From NCBI RefSeq assembly GCF_014287705.1, contig NZ_JACOOY010000015.1:14352-78351 (forward strand): 64,000 bases of DNA, read 5' to 3'. The DNA comes from Dorea_D hominis. Its GTDB lineage: Bacteria; Bacillota; Clostridia; Lachnospirales; Lachnospiraceae. The notes under the pieces are model-generated. The model did no database searches. It worked only from the letters and a program-made list of their open reading frames with translations, and had not been told where the DNA came from. Position numbers and translations under genes: made by a program. Positions 7,696-15,613 of this stretch are shown here, in pieces (position 1 is the first letter of the stretch; every line of letters starts with the position of its first letter).

Positions 7696-7716
7696 GTTCG
7701 ATTCTCTCATCCCCTG
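7696..7716 (+). repeat. attR: 21-bp duplicate of tRNA-Trp 3' end
   Basis: It repeats 1407-1427 exactly and is the right boundary of the integrated element. It is not a second tRNA gene, because the 5' two-thirds are absent. Confidence 0.85.
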
Positions 7717-7723
7717 CTCTTTA

Positions 7724-7757
7724 AGAATCTGAAAGTTAAGACTTTCAGGTTCTTTTT
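7724..7757 (+). terminator. Original tRNA-Trp terminator, now beyond attR
   Basis: AGAATCTGAAAGT and ACTTTCAGGTTCT form a 13-bp stem with one wobble pair around TAAG, followed by T5. It probably ended the tRNA transcript before insertion. Confidence 0.7.
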
Positions 7758-7857
7758 GTTTTATAGAAGTTAACCCGGATCCTTCCGAAGCATTAAGCGA
7801 AGATATGGTTTTGATACTGATGGGAACGAACAAAGTACCAGAAGAAATTTAAGAAAA

Positions 7858-7926
7858 ATGAAAATGATTTCCAAATTATATTGACAAGATTAAATGCTGT
7901 GATAAAATGAAAACGATTTCCAAATT
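7858..7926 (+). promoter_or_regulatory. Promoter flanked by two Fur/Zur-type operators
   Basis: TTGACA (7881-7886) and TAAAAT (7903-7908) are 16 bases apart. Two 20-base sites, 7858-7877 and 7907-7926, are identical at 19 positions. Each contains TGAAAAT-n-ATTTCCA, a 7-1-7 dyad of the Fur-family kind. One site lies before the -35 and the other begins within the -10. This is a well-built metal-responsive promoter, now driving gene remnants. Confidence 0.65.
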
Positions 7927-7943
7927 GAAGGGGAGAGATCGAA

Positions 7944-8045
7944 ATGGCAAAAGCCAGATACAAGACAAAACAGATGACAGAGTTAGTTAATTATTTGAAA
8001 TCTATACAAGGACAGCATGTTACTGTACAGGAAATTTTGTGTTAA
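7944..8045 (+). pseudogene. Truncated Fur-family (Zur-like) regulator
   Basis: Only 33 codons remain: MAKARYKTKQ, then the winged-helix start MTELVNYLKSIQGQHVTVQEI, and a stop. Fur-family proteins are about 130-150 residues, so the DNA-recognition helix, zinc sites and dimer domain are lost. It follows a ribosome site (GGGGAGA) and a promoter with two Fur-type sites. The ZnuA and ZnuC fragments downstream make a zinc regulator the best identity. Confidence 0.6.
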
Positions 8046-8151
8046 TAGCTGTAGTTTCTCTGTTTCCGGCATACGGTTGGATTTTGCTTACGTTCTCCTT
8101 GGTAAGCCAGAAGGTCAGGATGAATGATTGAATAAAACGTTTCTGAAAAAT

Positions 8152-8182
8152 AGGATGGTATAAAAAGATACCGTCTTGTTTT
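8152..8182 (+). terminator. Hairpin with T-run between zur and znuA remnants
   Basis: GATGGTAT and ATACCGTC form an 8-bp stem with one wobble pair around a short A-rich loop, followed by TTGTTTTT. It sits in the decayed region and would reduce read-through from the metal promoter. Confidence 0.5.
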
Positions 8183-8244
8183 TGTATGCTTTTTTAGAAA
8201 ATATGCAAAATAACGGAGGGCTTTATTCATAAAAAAGCAAGAAC

Positions 8245-8403
8245 ATGGAACTGACCATGCTCCTTGATAATGGTGTGGATTTACACAGCTATCAACCGAC
8301 AACAGCAGATCTTGCAAAAGTATCAGATTGTGATCTGTTCATCTATGTAGGAGGAGAGTCTGATGCATGGGTAGACGGTGCACTGAAAGAAGCTTTGCAG
8401 TAG
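8245..8403 (+). pseudogene. Fragment of zinc ABC transporter binding protein (ZnuA-like)
   Basis: 52 codons read as ELTMLLDNGVDLHSYQPT, then DLFIYVGGESDAWVDGALKEAL, and a stop. This is the N-terminal metal-binding lobe region of ZnuA/AdcA-type lipoproteins, including the HSYQP segment that carries a zinc-ligand His. The signal peptide and the other two-thirds of the protein are missing. It lies between the Fur-family remnant and the ZnuC remnant in the order expected for a zinc-uptake operon. Confidence 0.65.
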
Positions 8404-8414
8404 GAGGTTCCGAT

Positions 8415-8531
8415 ATGCAGATCAGTTGTCAGAATTTGGCAGTTGGATATTTACCGCAGCAGACAGCTATACAAAAAGATTTTCCGAACAGGAAAGAAAT
8501 AGTCAGGATGAATACCCCAAAGATGAGATAG
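8415..8531 (+). pseudogene. ZnuC-like ATPase with large internal deletion
   Basis: TAGGAGG precedes an ATG at 8415. The 38 codons begin MQISCQNLAVGY, like the start of a zinc-transporter ATPase, then jump directly to LPQQTAIQKDFP, the Q-loop region normally about 70 residues further on. The Walker A motif is therefore deleted. After that the frame runs into a different gene end and stops. The intact ribosome site shows it was a real gene until recently. Confidence 0.6.
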
Positions 8532-8626
8532 AGATAGAGGTAACTGGTAAATTCGAAACATATAAAGAATTCGAAGATGATATGTTGTATGGTCATCTTG
8601 TAAATTTAAAATTACAGATAAAATGA
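8507..8626 (+). pseudogene. C-terminal remnant of a zinc-operon accessory protein
   Basis: In a frame different from the znuC remnant, about 39 codons read DEYPKDEIEIEVTGKFETYKE and continue to HLVNLKL. I associate this VTGxFETYxE ending with small accessory proteins encoded next to zinc permeases in Lachnospiraceae, but that is memory only. The junction with the znuC piece indicates one deletion that removed the rest of znuC, the permease gene and the front of this gene. Confidence 0.4.
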
Positions 8627-8638
8627 GAAAAGAAAAAA

Positions 8639-9775
8639 ATGAAACTGATTGCAAAGAAAATAAAAGAATACATAAAGAAAAGTAAAAGAGCAAAGCTATA
8701 TGGAATATTCGGAATGATATATCTGATTATGGTTATATTTGTTATGAATGATGCCTGGTTGTATCAGACGCCGATTGCAAAACTGACAAAAGTTGAGACA
8801 AGCAAGGTGGGAGAGAATAAGAGCACCCGTGGAACACATGAGATCAAATATAAGCAAAAGATTCGGGGTGTCGTGCTGAATGGGAAAAATAAAGGAGAAG
8901 TTGTTGACTTTTCCAATGAATACACAGATACAGGAATGTTGAAACAGAAATATCACAAAGGCGATAAAGTACTGTTGAGTGGATCTTACAGTAATGTGGG
9001 TTCCGGTATTCAAGGAAAGAAAAGGGATGCTGAACTTGTCATATTATTGGGACTTTTGATATTTATATTGATGACCATTGCGGGAAAGAAAGGCATACTC
9101 ACTATCGTGACGGTGGGAATCAACATCATAATATTTGCAATCGGATTTCTAAGCAGTAGTGATGAGGCAGACGTGGTAGCAATCTGTAATAAAATGGTAA
9201 TTTTCTTTGCAGTTTTTACATTGGTTGGTTTAAACGGAATCCATAGAAAAACATGGGCAGCGCTAGTGTCAACATTGCTCGTACTGGCGATGATCATGGG
9301 AGTATTTGACGTTGTGATTCGTCATGTTGATGAGTTAGATTATTCTACGATGGAATATTTGGGAAGCATTGATACTCCGGACAAGATTTTTCATGCGGAG
9401 ATTTTGTTGTCTGGACTTGGAGCGATTATGGATGTTGCAGTGGCAATTGCAGCGGCGCTGAGTGAACTTGTTACGAAGAAGCCGGAAGTTACATTCCGGG
9501 AGTTGTTTCGGTCCGGAAGAGAGATTGGATATGACATTATGGGAACAATGATTAATGTGTTGCTTTTTGTATTTGGATGTGGTTTGATTCCGATGTGTCT
9601 GATCAGAATGAATAACAGTGTTCGGCTTATGACGATTATCAGATTGCATATACCTTGCGAATTATGTAGATTCTTTGTAGAGAGTATTGGAATTGTATTG
9701 GCAATACCTGTATCCATTCTGATCACATCTGTGATGATGAAATTAACAGTGAGGAAGGTGAAGAAGACATGTTGA
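8639..9775 (+). CDS. YibE/F family membrane protein (first of pair)
   Basis: 378 residues. One membrane segment at about 22-42 is followed by an extracytoplasmic beta-rich domain of about 90 residues (KVETSKVGENKS to GDKVLLSG). Seven or so membrane segments then fill residues 130-370. This layout, and paired adjacent copies, match the YibE/F family, whose transport function is not established. The gene starts 12 bases after the accessory-protein remnant, so it was probably the distal part of the old zinc-regulated operon. That suggests a link to metal homeostasis or secretion. It overlaps the next gene by 7 bases. Confidence 0.7.
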   Translation: MKLIAKKIKEYIKKSKRAKLYGIFGMIYLIMVIFVMNDAWLYQTPIAKLTKVETSKVGENKSTRGTHEIKYKQKIRGVVLNGKNKGEVVDFSNEYTDTGMLKQKYHKGDKVLLSGSYSNVGSGIQGKKRDAELVILLGLLIFILMTIAGKKGILTIVTVGINIIIFAIGFLSSSDEADVVAICNKMVIFFAVFTLVGLNGIHRKTWAALVSTLLVLAMIMGVFDVVIRHVDELDYSTMEYLGSIDTPDKIFHAEILLSGLGAIMDVAVAIAAALSELVTKKPEVTFRELFRSGREIGYDIMGTMINVLLFVFGCGLIPMCLIRMNNSVRLMTIIRLHIPCELCRFFVESIGIVLAIPVSILITSVMMKLTVRKVKKTC

Positions 9776-10518
9776 TAATACTTGGTTTGCTGTTACTGTT
9801 CTTGATTGTCGTTATTGGTGGAGACAGAGGGGTTGTATCCATTATTTCATTGTGTGGAAATATGCTGTTTCTAAGTTTGGCAATCTGGCTCATGGCCGCG
9901 GGTGCACCGGTGCTTCTGGTTACAGTCGGAGCAGCTGTCATTATTTCCTGCATAACGTTATTTTATCAAAATGGCACAAATGTCAAGACAAAGAGTGCAT
10001 TTATAGCAACATTACTGACAATGACAGTTCTATTTGTTTTTATCTATATAATAGTATGGAGCAGCGAAACGGGAGGGCTGAATGAGATTCAGGCGGCGGA
10101 AGAGGATGTGTTGTATTATAATATGGATCTTGATATCAATATGCGTAATGTTGCAATAGCTGTGATTATACTCAGTACATTAGGAGCTGTGCTTGATATG
10201 GCGCTTACTGTGACAACTTCTGTATATGAAATCAGCATTCATAAACCGGATATGAGTATTGTGGAAATTATAGAAAGTGGAATACAGATTGGAAGAGAAG
10301 TAATCGGAACAACAGTGAATACATTACTATTTGCTTATCTTGGAGAATCTTTATTGCTATTTTCGTATTTGAAGATGCGGAATTATACGCTGGAAACATT
10401 ATTGAATTCAAAAATACTGTTTCAAAATTGTGTATCTATGATATTTGGTGCGATTGCATGCGTTATCGTGATGCCGATGGCGGCATTATTGATAGGTAAA
10501 CAAAGCAGAAAAGCCTGA
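9769..10518 (+). CDS. YibE/F family membrane protein (second of pair)
   Basis: 249 residues with about seven membrane segments and only short loops. It corresponds to the membrane half of the preceding 378-residue protein, including similar motifs: an LSTLGAVLDMALTV segment matching the partner's LSGLGAIMDVAVAI, and EIIESGIQIGREVIGTTVNTLLFA matching its ELFRSGREIGYDIMGTMINVLLFV. The two therefore probably arose by duplication and form a heteromeric complex. They overlap by 7 bases, which implies translational coupling. Confidence 0.7.
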   Translation: MLIILGLLLLFLIVVIGGDRGVVSIISLCGNMLFLSLAIWLMAAGAPVLLVTVGAAVIISCITLFYQNGTNVKTKSAFIATLLTMTVLFVFIYIIVWSSETGGLNEIQAAEEDVLYYNMDLDINMRNVAIAVIILSTLGAVLDMALTVTTSVYEISIHKPDMSIVEIIESGIQIGREVIGTTVNTLLFAYLGESLLLFSYLKMRNYTLETLLNSKILFQNCVSMIFGAIACVIVMPMAALLIGKQSRKA

Positions 10519-10544
10519 AAATAGATAAAAGACATTCGAATTAT

Positions 10545-10574
10545 TTGACAAGGTATTCCTACTTTTGGTATCAT
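10545..10574 (+). promoter_or_regulatory. Sigma-A promoter before the small conserved protein
   Basis: TTGACA (10545-10550) and TATCAT (10569-10574) have an 18-base spacer. The gene start is at 10641. Confidence 0.55.
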
Positions 10575-10640
10575 GGTGACTGATTCATGTATCAATTTAG
10601 TCATGTGAAGTCCACAAAAGAAAAAGCAGGAGTGAGAAAT

Positions 10641-10964
10641 ATGAGAAACGTGGTGGAGATTCTGGATGAATTGCAGACAAGGGCAGGGAAGGATCCGGAT
10701 TTGCGAAAACAGCTTCTTGGGACGCGCCTGAAATCCGATCCGGTGAGTGCTTTTTGCAGAACTTGCCGTGGGATGGGATACGAGCTATATGAGATGGAGC
10801 TGATTGCCAGTGGTGAAGAATTTCACGCGGCAATGAAACGCAGCACGAATGGCGGTGGTGAGAATTCCCCGATGCTGACAGCAGAAGATGACTTCTATGA
10901 ATTATTTTTCTCTAGCCTGGAAAGCCTTGATGGAGCTAAGACTGAAGATACAGAGAAAAACTAA
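10641..10964 (+). CDS. Conserved small protein with RSTNGGGENSP motif
   Basis: 107 residues. The start is set by AGGAG eight bases before the ATG at 10641. The protein is one helical domain: VVEILDELQTRAGKDPDLRKQLLGT, DPVSAFCRTCRGMGYELYEMELIASGEEF, then the striking RSTNGGGENSPML loop and an acidic DDFYELFFSSL end. I recall this as a conserved Lachnospiraceae family without an assigned function. The layout of the first half (helix, DP turn, GYEL, ELI) recalls Nif11-type peptides, but no modification gene is nearby. Confidence 0.55.
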   Translation: MRNVVEILDELQTRAGKDPDLRKQLLGTRLKSDPVSAFCRTCRGMGYELYEMELIASGEEFHAAMKRSTNGGGENSPMLTAEDDFYELFFSSLESLDGAKTEDTEKN

Positions 10965-10985
10965 AGAATAGAGGAGAAATAAAAA

Positions 10986-11894
10986 ATGTGGTTTTGGCTT
11001 GCATTGATTGCGCTTCTTTGCTGGAGTGGCTCAGATCTTTTTTCGAAGATTGGCTGCCGTAATGGTAATGAAAAGTACAATCATTTAAAAATGGTAATTG
11101 CTGTTGGTGTAGTTATGGGTATCCATGCGGCGATTGAGATATTTGTTCAGGGAGTAGAGATTAACCTTCATGTAATCTGGACATATTTACCGGTATCTTT
11201 ATTATATATCGGTTCTATGACACTGGGATATCTGGGACTGCAGTACATTGAATTGTCCATCTCTTCACCAATCTGTAATGCATCCGGCGCACTTGTAGCA
11301 GTAACAACGCTGGTAACCGGACAGTTTGATACAGAGCATAAGGCAATACTGATTGCAGTTATTCTTGTATGCGTCGGAGTAATCGGCCTGGGTGTTGTTG
11401 AGTCCAAAGAGGATGATGAGCTTCGCAAGAAGCGTCAGGAAGCAGGAAATTATCAATATGCGAAGAGTTGGCTGGCTCTGGCACTGCCGCTTGCATATTG
11501 CCTTTTGGATGCAGCAGGGACATATGCAGATAACCGTGTTCTTGAGACACTGAATGAAAGCAGTGCAAATGTAGCATATGAGCTGACATTCTTCATCGCA
11601 GCTGTTGTCTGCTTCATTTATGTGATTGTGATCAAGAAAGATCATTTTACATTGAAATTAGAAGTTCCAAAGTATACAGGAGCTATTTGTGAAACAGCAG
11701 GACAGTTGGCTTACATTTTTGCAATTGCAGACAGTAAGCATCTTACAATGAGCGCGCCGATGATCTCATCTTATTGCGTTGTGTCGGTTTTGTGGAGCCG
11801 TATCTTCCTAAAGGAGAAGCTTTCATGGAAGCATTATTTGATGATCCTGTTTGTCGCAATCGGTATTGTGATCATGGGAGTATATGACGTATAA
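10986..11894 (+). CDS. EamA/DMT superfamily transporter
   Basis: 302 residues with ten hydrophobic segments in two five-segment halves, the arrangement of drug/metabolite transporters with two EamA domains. The first half opens with WLALIALLCWSGSDLFSK. A basic cytoplasmic loop (KEDDELRKKRQEAG) lies between the halves. The second half ends with SVLWSRIFLKEKLSWKHYLMILFVAIGIVIMG, the usual final EamA pattern of a charged EKL turn before the last helix. The substrate cannot be read from sequence. It begins 21 bases after the RSTNGGGENSP gene and is probably co-transcribed with it. A bidirectional terminator closes the unit. Confidence 0.8.
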   Translation: MWFWLALIALLCWSGSDLFSKIGCRNGNEKYNHLKMVIAVGVVMGIHAAIEIFVQGVEINLHVIWTYLPVSLLYIGSMTLGYLGLQYIELSISSPICNASGALVAVTTLVTGQFDTEHKAILIAVILVCVGVIGLGVVESKEDDELRKKRQEAGNYQYAKSWLALALPLAYCLLDAAGTYADNRVLETLNESSANVAYELTFFIAAVVCFIYVIVIKKDHFTLKLEVPKYTGAICETAGQLAYIFAIADSKHLTMSAPMISSYCVVSVLWSRIFLKEKLSWKHYLMILFVAIGIVIMGVYDV

Positions 11895-11969
11895 GATTAT
11901 TAGATTGCAGAATTCAGGCAGAATGTATACAAAAAGAGTATATAGAAAACAAAATAAATAATCAGTTAT

Positions 11970-12017
11970 AAAAAGCAGATTCCGTATGAAGAGCATTCAT
12001 ACAGAATCTGCTTTTTG
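11970..12017. terminator. Bidirectional terminator between convergent genes
   Basis: AAAAGCAGATTC-GTATGAA pairs with TTCATAC-GAATCTGCTTTT around a short loop, with A and T runs on either side. It serves both the EamA gene and the leftward exporter operon. Confidence 0.75.
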
Positions 12018-12078
12018 CGTCGCTATAATATTTATAGAAATCAGCCAGTGGCAGGTTCGGTAGGGTCTATTGTTATAA

Positions 12079-13839
12079 TTATTCGGTTACCTTTGCAAAC
12101 TGGCTGTTGTATAAGTCTTTGTAGAAACCGCCGGCGTGCATCAGTGCATCGTGTGTTCCCTGTTCAATTACTTTTCCGTCTTTCATCACAAGGATGAGAT
12201 CGGCGCTTCGGATCGTTGAGAGACGGTGTGCAACGATGAAACTGGTACGTCCTTGCATGAGTCTGTCAAACGCTTCCTGAATCTGCACTTCTGTACGTGT
12301 GTCGATACTTGAAGTTGCCTCATCAAGAATCAGCATAGACGGCAGACAGAGCATGACACGCGTAATGCAAAGGAGCTGCCTTTGTCCCTGGCTTAAGCTG
12401 TCTTCGTGGAGCATCGTATCTAGCCCATCCGTCAGGCGACGGATGAATCCAAGACTGTGGGATCGTTTAGCAGCCTCGAGAATTTCCTCATCTGTTGCGT
12501 CAGGCTTTCCGATACAGATATTCTCGCGGACAGTCCCGGATTTAATCCATGTATCCTGAAGAACCATACCAAAACTATGTCTCAGAGAATGGCGGGAAAT
12601 CTCTTGAATGTTCTGTTCATCAATGGAAATAGAACCGCTCTGAACATCATAGAACCGCATAAGCAGGTTAATAAGTGTTGTTTTTCCGCAGCCTGTAGGA
12701 CCAACGATCGCTATACGCATACCCGGTGTTACGTTTAAATTAAAATCACGGATCAACTCTTTTGACGGATCATAACTGAAGGATACGTTATCAATGGTCA
12801 CTTCTCCTTTTATATCTGTCAGCTCACTTGCTGAATCCGCAGATTCCGGCTCTGCTTCCAGAAGCTCAAAAATGTGGGAAGCACATGCAAGCGCATTCTG
12901 CAGCTCTGTAATGACGGAACTGATATCGTTAAATGGTTTCATATACTGGTTTGCATAGGAGAGCATAACGGACAGCCCGCCGACGGTCAACATTCCATAA
13001 GGAACAAGGAAGGCACCTAGAAGCGCTACACCTGCGTAAATGATGTTGTTGACAAAACGTGTGGACGGATTTGTCAGACTGCTGTAAAAGACAGCTTTCT
13101 GGCTGTATTCTTTCAGATCCTGATTGATCTCATCAAAGCGTGTAGATGCTGTGGTTTCATATCCAAAAGCATGTACGATTTTCTGGTTTCCAATCATTTC
13201 TTCAATAAGAGCTGTCTGCTTTCCACGTGTAGTACTTTGCTTGTGGAACATCTCATAAGAACGAGAAGAAATAAATTTCGCAACAAAGAAACTAAACGGT
13301 GTCAATACGATGACAAGTAAAGTAATCCAGATATTTTTGGATAACATGAAAAGTAAAGTTACAATAATTGTTACAATTCCGGAAAACAACTGGGTGAAGC
13401 CAAGAAGCAGACCATCAGATAATATGTCTGTGTCTGCAATGACACGGCTTACAATGTCTCCGGTACTGTGTCCGTCCAGATAAGAAAGTGGCAGACGCTG
13501 AATCTGCCGGATCGCTTTTGAACGGATATCCTGTACGGTACGGTAAGTCAGCTGGTTATTGATCATATTCATAAACCAGGTAATGATACTGGAAAGGATA
13601 ACCAGAGTTGTTATGCGACCGAGGAAATATATCATTTTATGGAAATGTACCTGATGCTCCGCGATGATCTGGTCAATCGCATCTCCGAACAGGATTGGCA
13701 CATATAACTGCATGACGACAGTGATGCAGGCAAACAGGATAGACAGAATCAGAAGGAAGCGGTATCTTCCGATAAAACGTAATACTTTCCAGAGAGTTGT
13801 TAAGCTTTTCTGGTTGGAGCTGTTTTTGTTCGGGTTCAT
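12079..13839 (-). CDS. ABC exporter half-transporter, consensus-ATP-site subunit
   Basis: 586 residues: six membrane helices in residues 1-320, then an ATPase domain. Walker A is GPTGCGKTT, Walker B is MLILDEATSSID with the catalytic Glu, and the switch His is in VAHRLS. The signature is the non-consensus LSQGQ. Its partner at 13836-15587 shows the reverse pattern, so together they form a heterodimeric exporter of the BmrC/BmrD or LmrC/LmrD kind with one degenerate ATP site. It overlaps the partner by 4 bases. Drug or lipid export is likely, but the substrate is unknown. Confidence 0.88.
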   Translation of the reverse strand: MNPNKNSSNQKSLTTLWKVLRFIGRYRFLLILSILFACITVVMQLYVPILFGDAIDQIIAEHQVHFHKMIYFLGRITTLVILSSIITWFMNMINNQLTYRTVQDIRSKAIRQIQRLPLSYLDGHSTGDIVSRVIADTDILSDGLLLGFTQLFSGIVTIIVTLLFMLSKNIWITLLVIVLTPFSFFVAKFISSRSYEMFHKQSTTRGKQTALIEEMIGNQKIVHAFGYETTASTRFDEINQDLKEYSQKAVFYSSLTNPSTRFVNNIIYAGVALLGAFLVPYGMLTVGGLSVMLSYANQYMKPFNDISSVITELQNALACASHIFELLEAEPESADSASELTDIKGEVTIDNVSFSYDPSKELIRDFNLNVTPGMRIAIVGPTGCGKTTLINLLMRFYDVQSGSISIDEQNIQEISRHSLRHSFGMVLQDTWIKSGTVRENICIGKPDATDEEILEAAKRSHSLGFIRRLTDGLDTMLHEDSLSQGQRQLLCITRVMLCLPSMLILDEATSSIDTRTEVQIQEAFDRLMQGRTSFIVAHRLSTIRSADLILVMKDGKVIEQGTHDALMHAGGFYKDLYNSQFAKVTE

Positions 13840-15587
13840 ACGTTTGCCTCCTTTCTTCCTTTATTGCGTTCTTCCGGAAATTGCGAATAATAGATTTCCT
13901 GATAAATACTGCAATGTTCTAATAAGTCATCATGAGTTCCGGTACCGACAAGAGATCCATCATCCAGTACAAGGATGAGATTTGCCTGACGGATGCTGGC
14001 TGCACGCTGGGAAACAAGGAAAGTTGTTGTTCCTTTGCAGTAATTATGCAGTGCTTTTCGAAGTGCTGCGTCTGTGGCAAAATCAAGTGCGCTTGCACTG
14101 TCGTCCAGAATTAGAAGCTCCGGATGTTTGACAAGTGCACGGGCGATCGTCAGACGCTGACGTTGTCCGCCGGAGAGGTTACGTCCGTTCTGTGCAATAT
14201 CAAAATTAAGACAACCTTCTTTTGCTTCTACAACATCTCTTGCCTGTGCAATATCCAGTGCATTCCAGAGCTCCTCATCTGTTGCATCCGGATTGCCCCA
14301 GTGGAGATTATCGCGGATGGTGCCTTTGAACAGAACGGATTTCTGCGGAACGACGCCGATTCTGTCGCAGAGATCATTGCGGCTGTAATCTTTTATGTTT
14401 TTTCCATTTAAAAAAACTGAACCGGCAGTTGCATCGTAGAATCTGGCGATCAGATTTACCAGTGTAGACTTACCACTTCCGGTACTGCCGATAATGCCGA
14501 CGGTTTGTCCCCTCTTTACAGAAAATGAAACGTCACTCAGGCTGGCGGCACCTGCGCCCTCATAAGTAAAGCTGACATGCTCAAAAGCAACGGCTGTGTC
14601 GGTATTGTCATTGTCCGCTTTTGTTTCTTCCGGATAAGTCATGGAAGAAGAAAGGCTGAAGACAGAAGCTACACGATCTGCGCATGCCATGGATTTATTC
14701 AGAGTGATAATGAGGGAAGCCAGTTTGATGAGCTCCACAATAATCTGAGCCATGTAGTTATAAAGTGCAACGACCTGTCCCTGCTTTAAATTTCCAAGAT
14801 TTACTTCAATTCCGGCTTTGTAGATCAGAAAGACCGTTGCCATATTGATCAACAGATAAGTCAGTGGATTTAACAATGCAGAAATACGTCCGACAAATTC
14901 ATTTAATTTTGTCAGAGCGAGGTTGGCACTGTCAAAGTCGCGGACAGAGCTTTCTTCCTGGGAGAAAGCCCGGATAACACGTACACCGGTTAAATTCTCG
15001 CGCGTAAGCCCGGTTACATGATCTAAGTGTCCCTGTACTTTTTTGAAAAGCGGGATGCTGACAAGCATGATTGAAAATACGACGACAAATAAAATCGGGA
15101 TCGCCAGAACAAAGATCAGGGCACAGCGCACATTGATCATAAATGCCATAACCATTGCACCGATTACAATAAAAGGACTTCTAAGAAGAAGACGAAGCCC
15201 AAGATTCAGACCGTTCTGTACCTGGTTTACATCATCGGTGATCCTTGTGATCAGCGTGTCTGTACCAAGTGTATCCAGCTCTGTAAAGGAAAGCGTCTGA
15301 ATATGGTCGAACAGAGCCTGTCTTACTTTTGTAGCAAAGCCTACGCTGGCTCTTGCGGCGTAAAATTGTGCCGTAAAGCTGCAGGCAAGTCCGATTGCTG
15401 CCATCAGGAGCAGGATAAGAAATTGCTGTAAAATGTAAATGCGGTCATTGTTCACAATGCCCACGTCGATGATCCGTGCCACAACCAGTGGTACGATCAG
15501 ATCGAAAACGACTTCCAGAAGTTTGAAAAAGGGAGCCAGAAAGCTCTCTTTTTTATAACTCGAAAGATAAATTACAAGTTTTCGCAT
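13836..15587 (-). CDS. ABC exporter half-transporter, degenerate-ATP-site subunit
   Basis: 583 residues with an N-terminal six-helix domain and a C-terminal ATPase. Walker A is GSTGSGKST and the signature is canonical LSGGQ. The Walker B Glu is replaced by Asp (LLILDDSASALD) and the switch His by Gln (VSQRAAS). Its Walker motifs plus the partner's LSQGQ signature would form the inactive site, which is the known asymmetry of heterodimeric exporters. It lies 26 bases after lrgB in a leftward operon headed by an Rrf2 regulator, so it may be induced with the CidA/LrgB pair. Confidence 0.88.
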   Translation of the reverse strand: MRKLVIYLSSYKKESFLAPFFKLLEVVFDLIVPLVVARIIDVGIVNNDRIYILQQFLILLLMAAIGLACSFTAQFYAARASVGFATKVRQALFDHIQTLSFTELDTLGTDTLITRITDDVNQVQNGLNLGLRLLLRSPFIVIGAMVMAFMINVRCALIFVLAIPILFVVVFSIMLVSIPLFKKVQGHLDHVTGLTRENLTGVRVIRAFSQEESSVRDFDSANLALTKLNEFVGRISALLNPLTYLLINMATVFLIYKAGIEVNLGNLKQGQVVALYNYMAQIIVELIKLASLIITLNKSMACADRVASVFSLSSSMTYPEETKADNDNTDTAVAFEHVSFTYEGAGAASLSDVSFSVKRGQTVGIIGSTGSGKSTLVNLIARFYDATAGSVFLNGKNIKDYSRNDLCDRIGVVPQKSVLFKGTIRDNLHWGNPDATDEELWNALDIAQARDVVEAKEGCLNFDIAQNGRNLSGGQRQRLTIARALVKHPELLILDDSASALDFATDAALRKALHNYCKGTTTFLVSQRAASIRQANLILVLDDGSLVGTGTHDDLLEHCSIYQEIYYSQFPEERNKGRKEANV

Positions 15588-15613
15588 AAAGAATCCTCCA
15601 TAGTTATTTGATA

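Larger units (their letters stand above)
1407..7716. mobile_element. Integrative element (IME-like) in tRNA-Trp
   Basis: A 6.3-kb element bounded by a perfect 21-bp direct repeat: the 3' end of tRNA-Trp at 1407-1427 and a copy at 7696-7716. The tyrosine integrase lies beside the tRNA junction and reads toward it. The element also carries a Rep_trans-type initiator/relaxase, a small partner, a divergent cI-like repressor and four or five small AT-rich cargo genes. There is no coupling protein or type IV secretion gene, so it is more likely mobilisable than self-conjugative. Tandem GTAGTCAA motifs near both ends look like integrase arm sites. Confidence 0.85.

Noticed and set aside
7696..7757. 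Second tRNA gene at the right end of the element
   Set aside because: Only the last 21 bases of tRNA-Trp are present; this is the att duplication plus the old terminator.
12079..15587. Long frames opposite the ABC exporter genes
   Set aside because: They are antisense shadows; the leftward frames have complete membrane and ATPase motifs.
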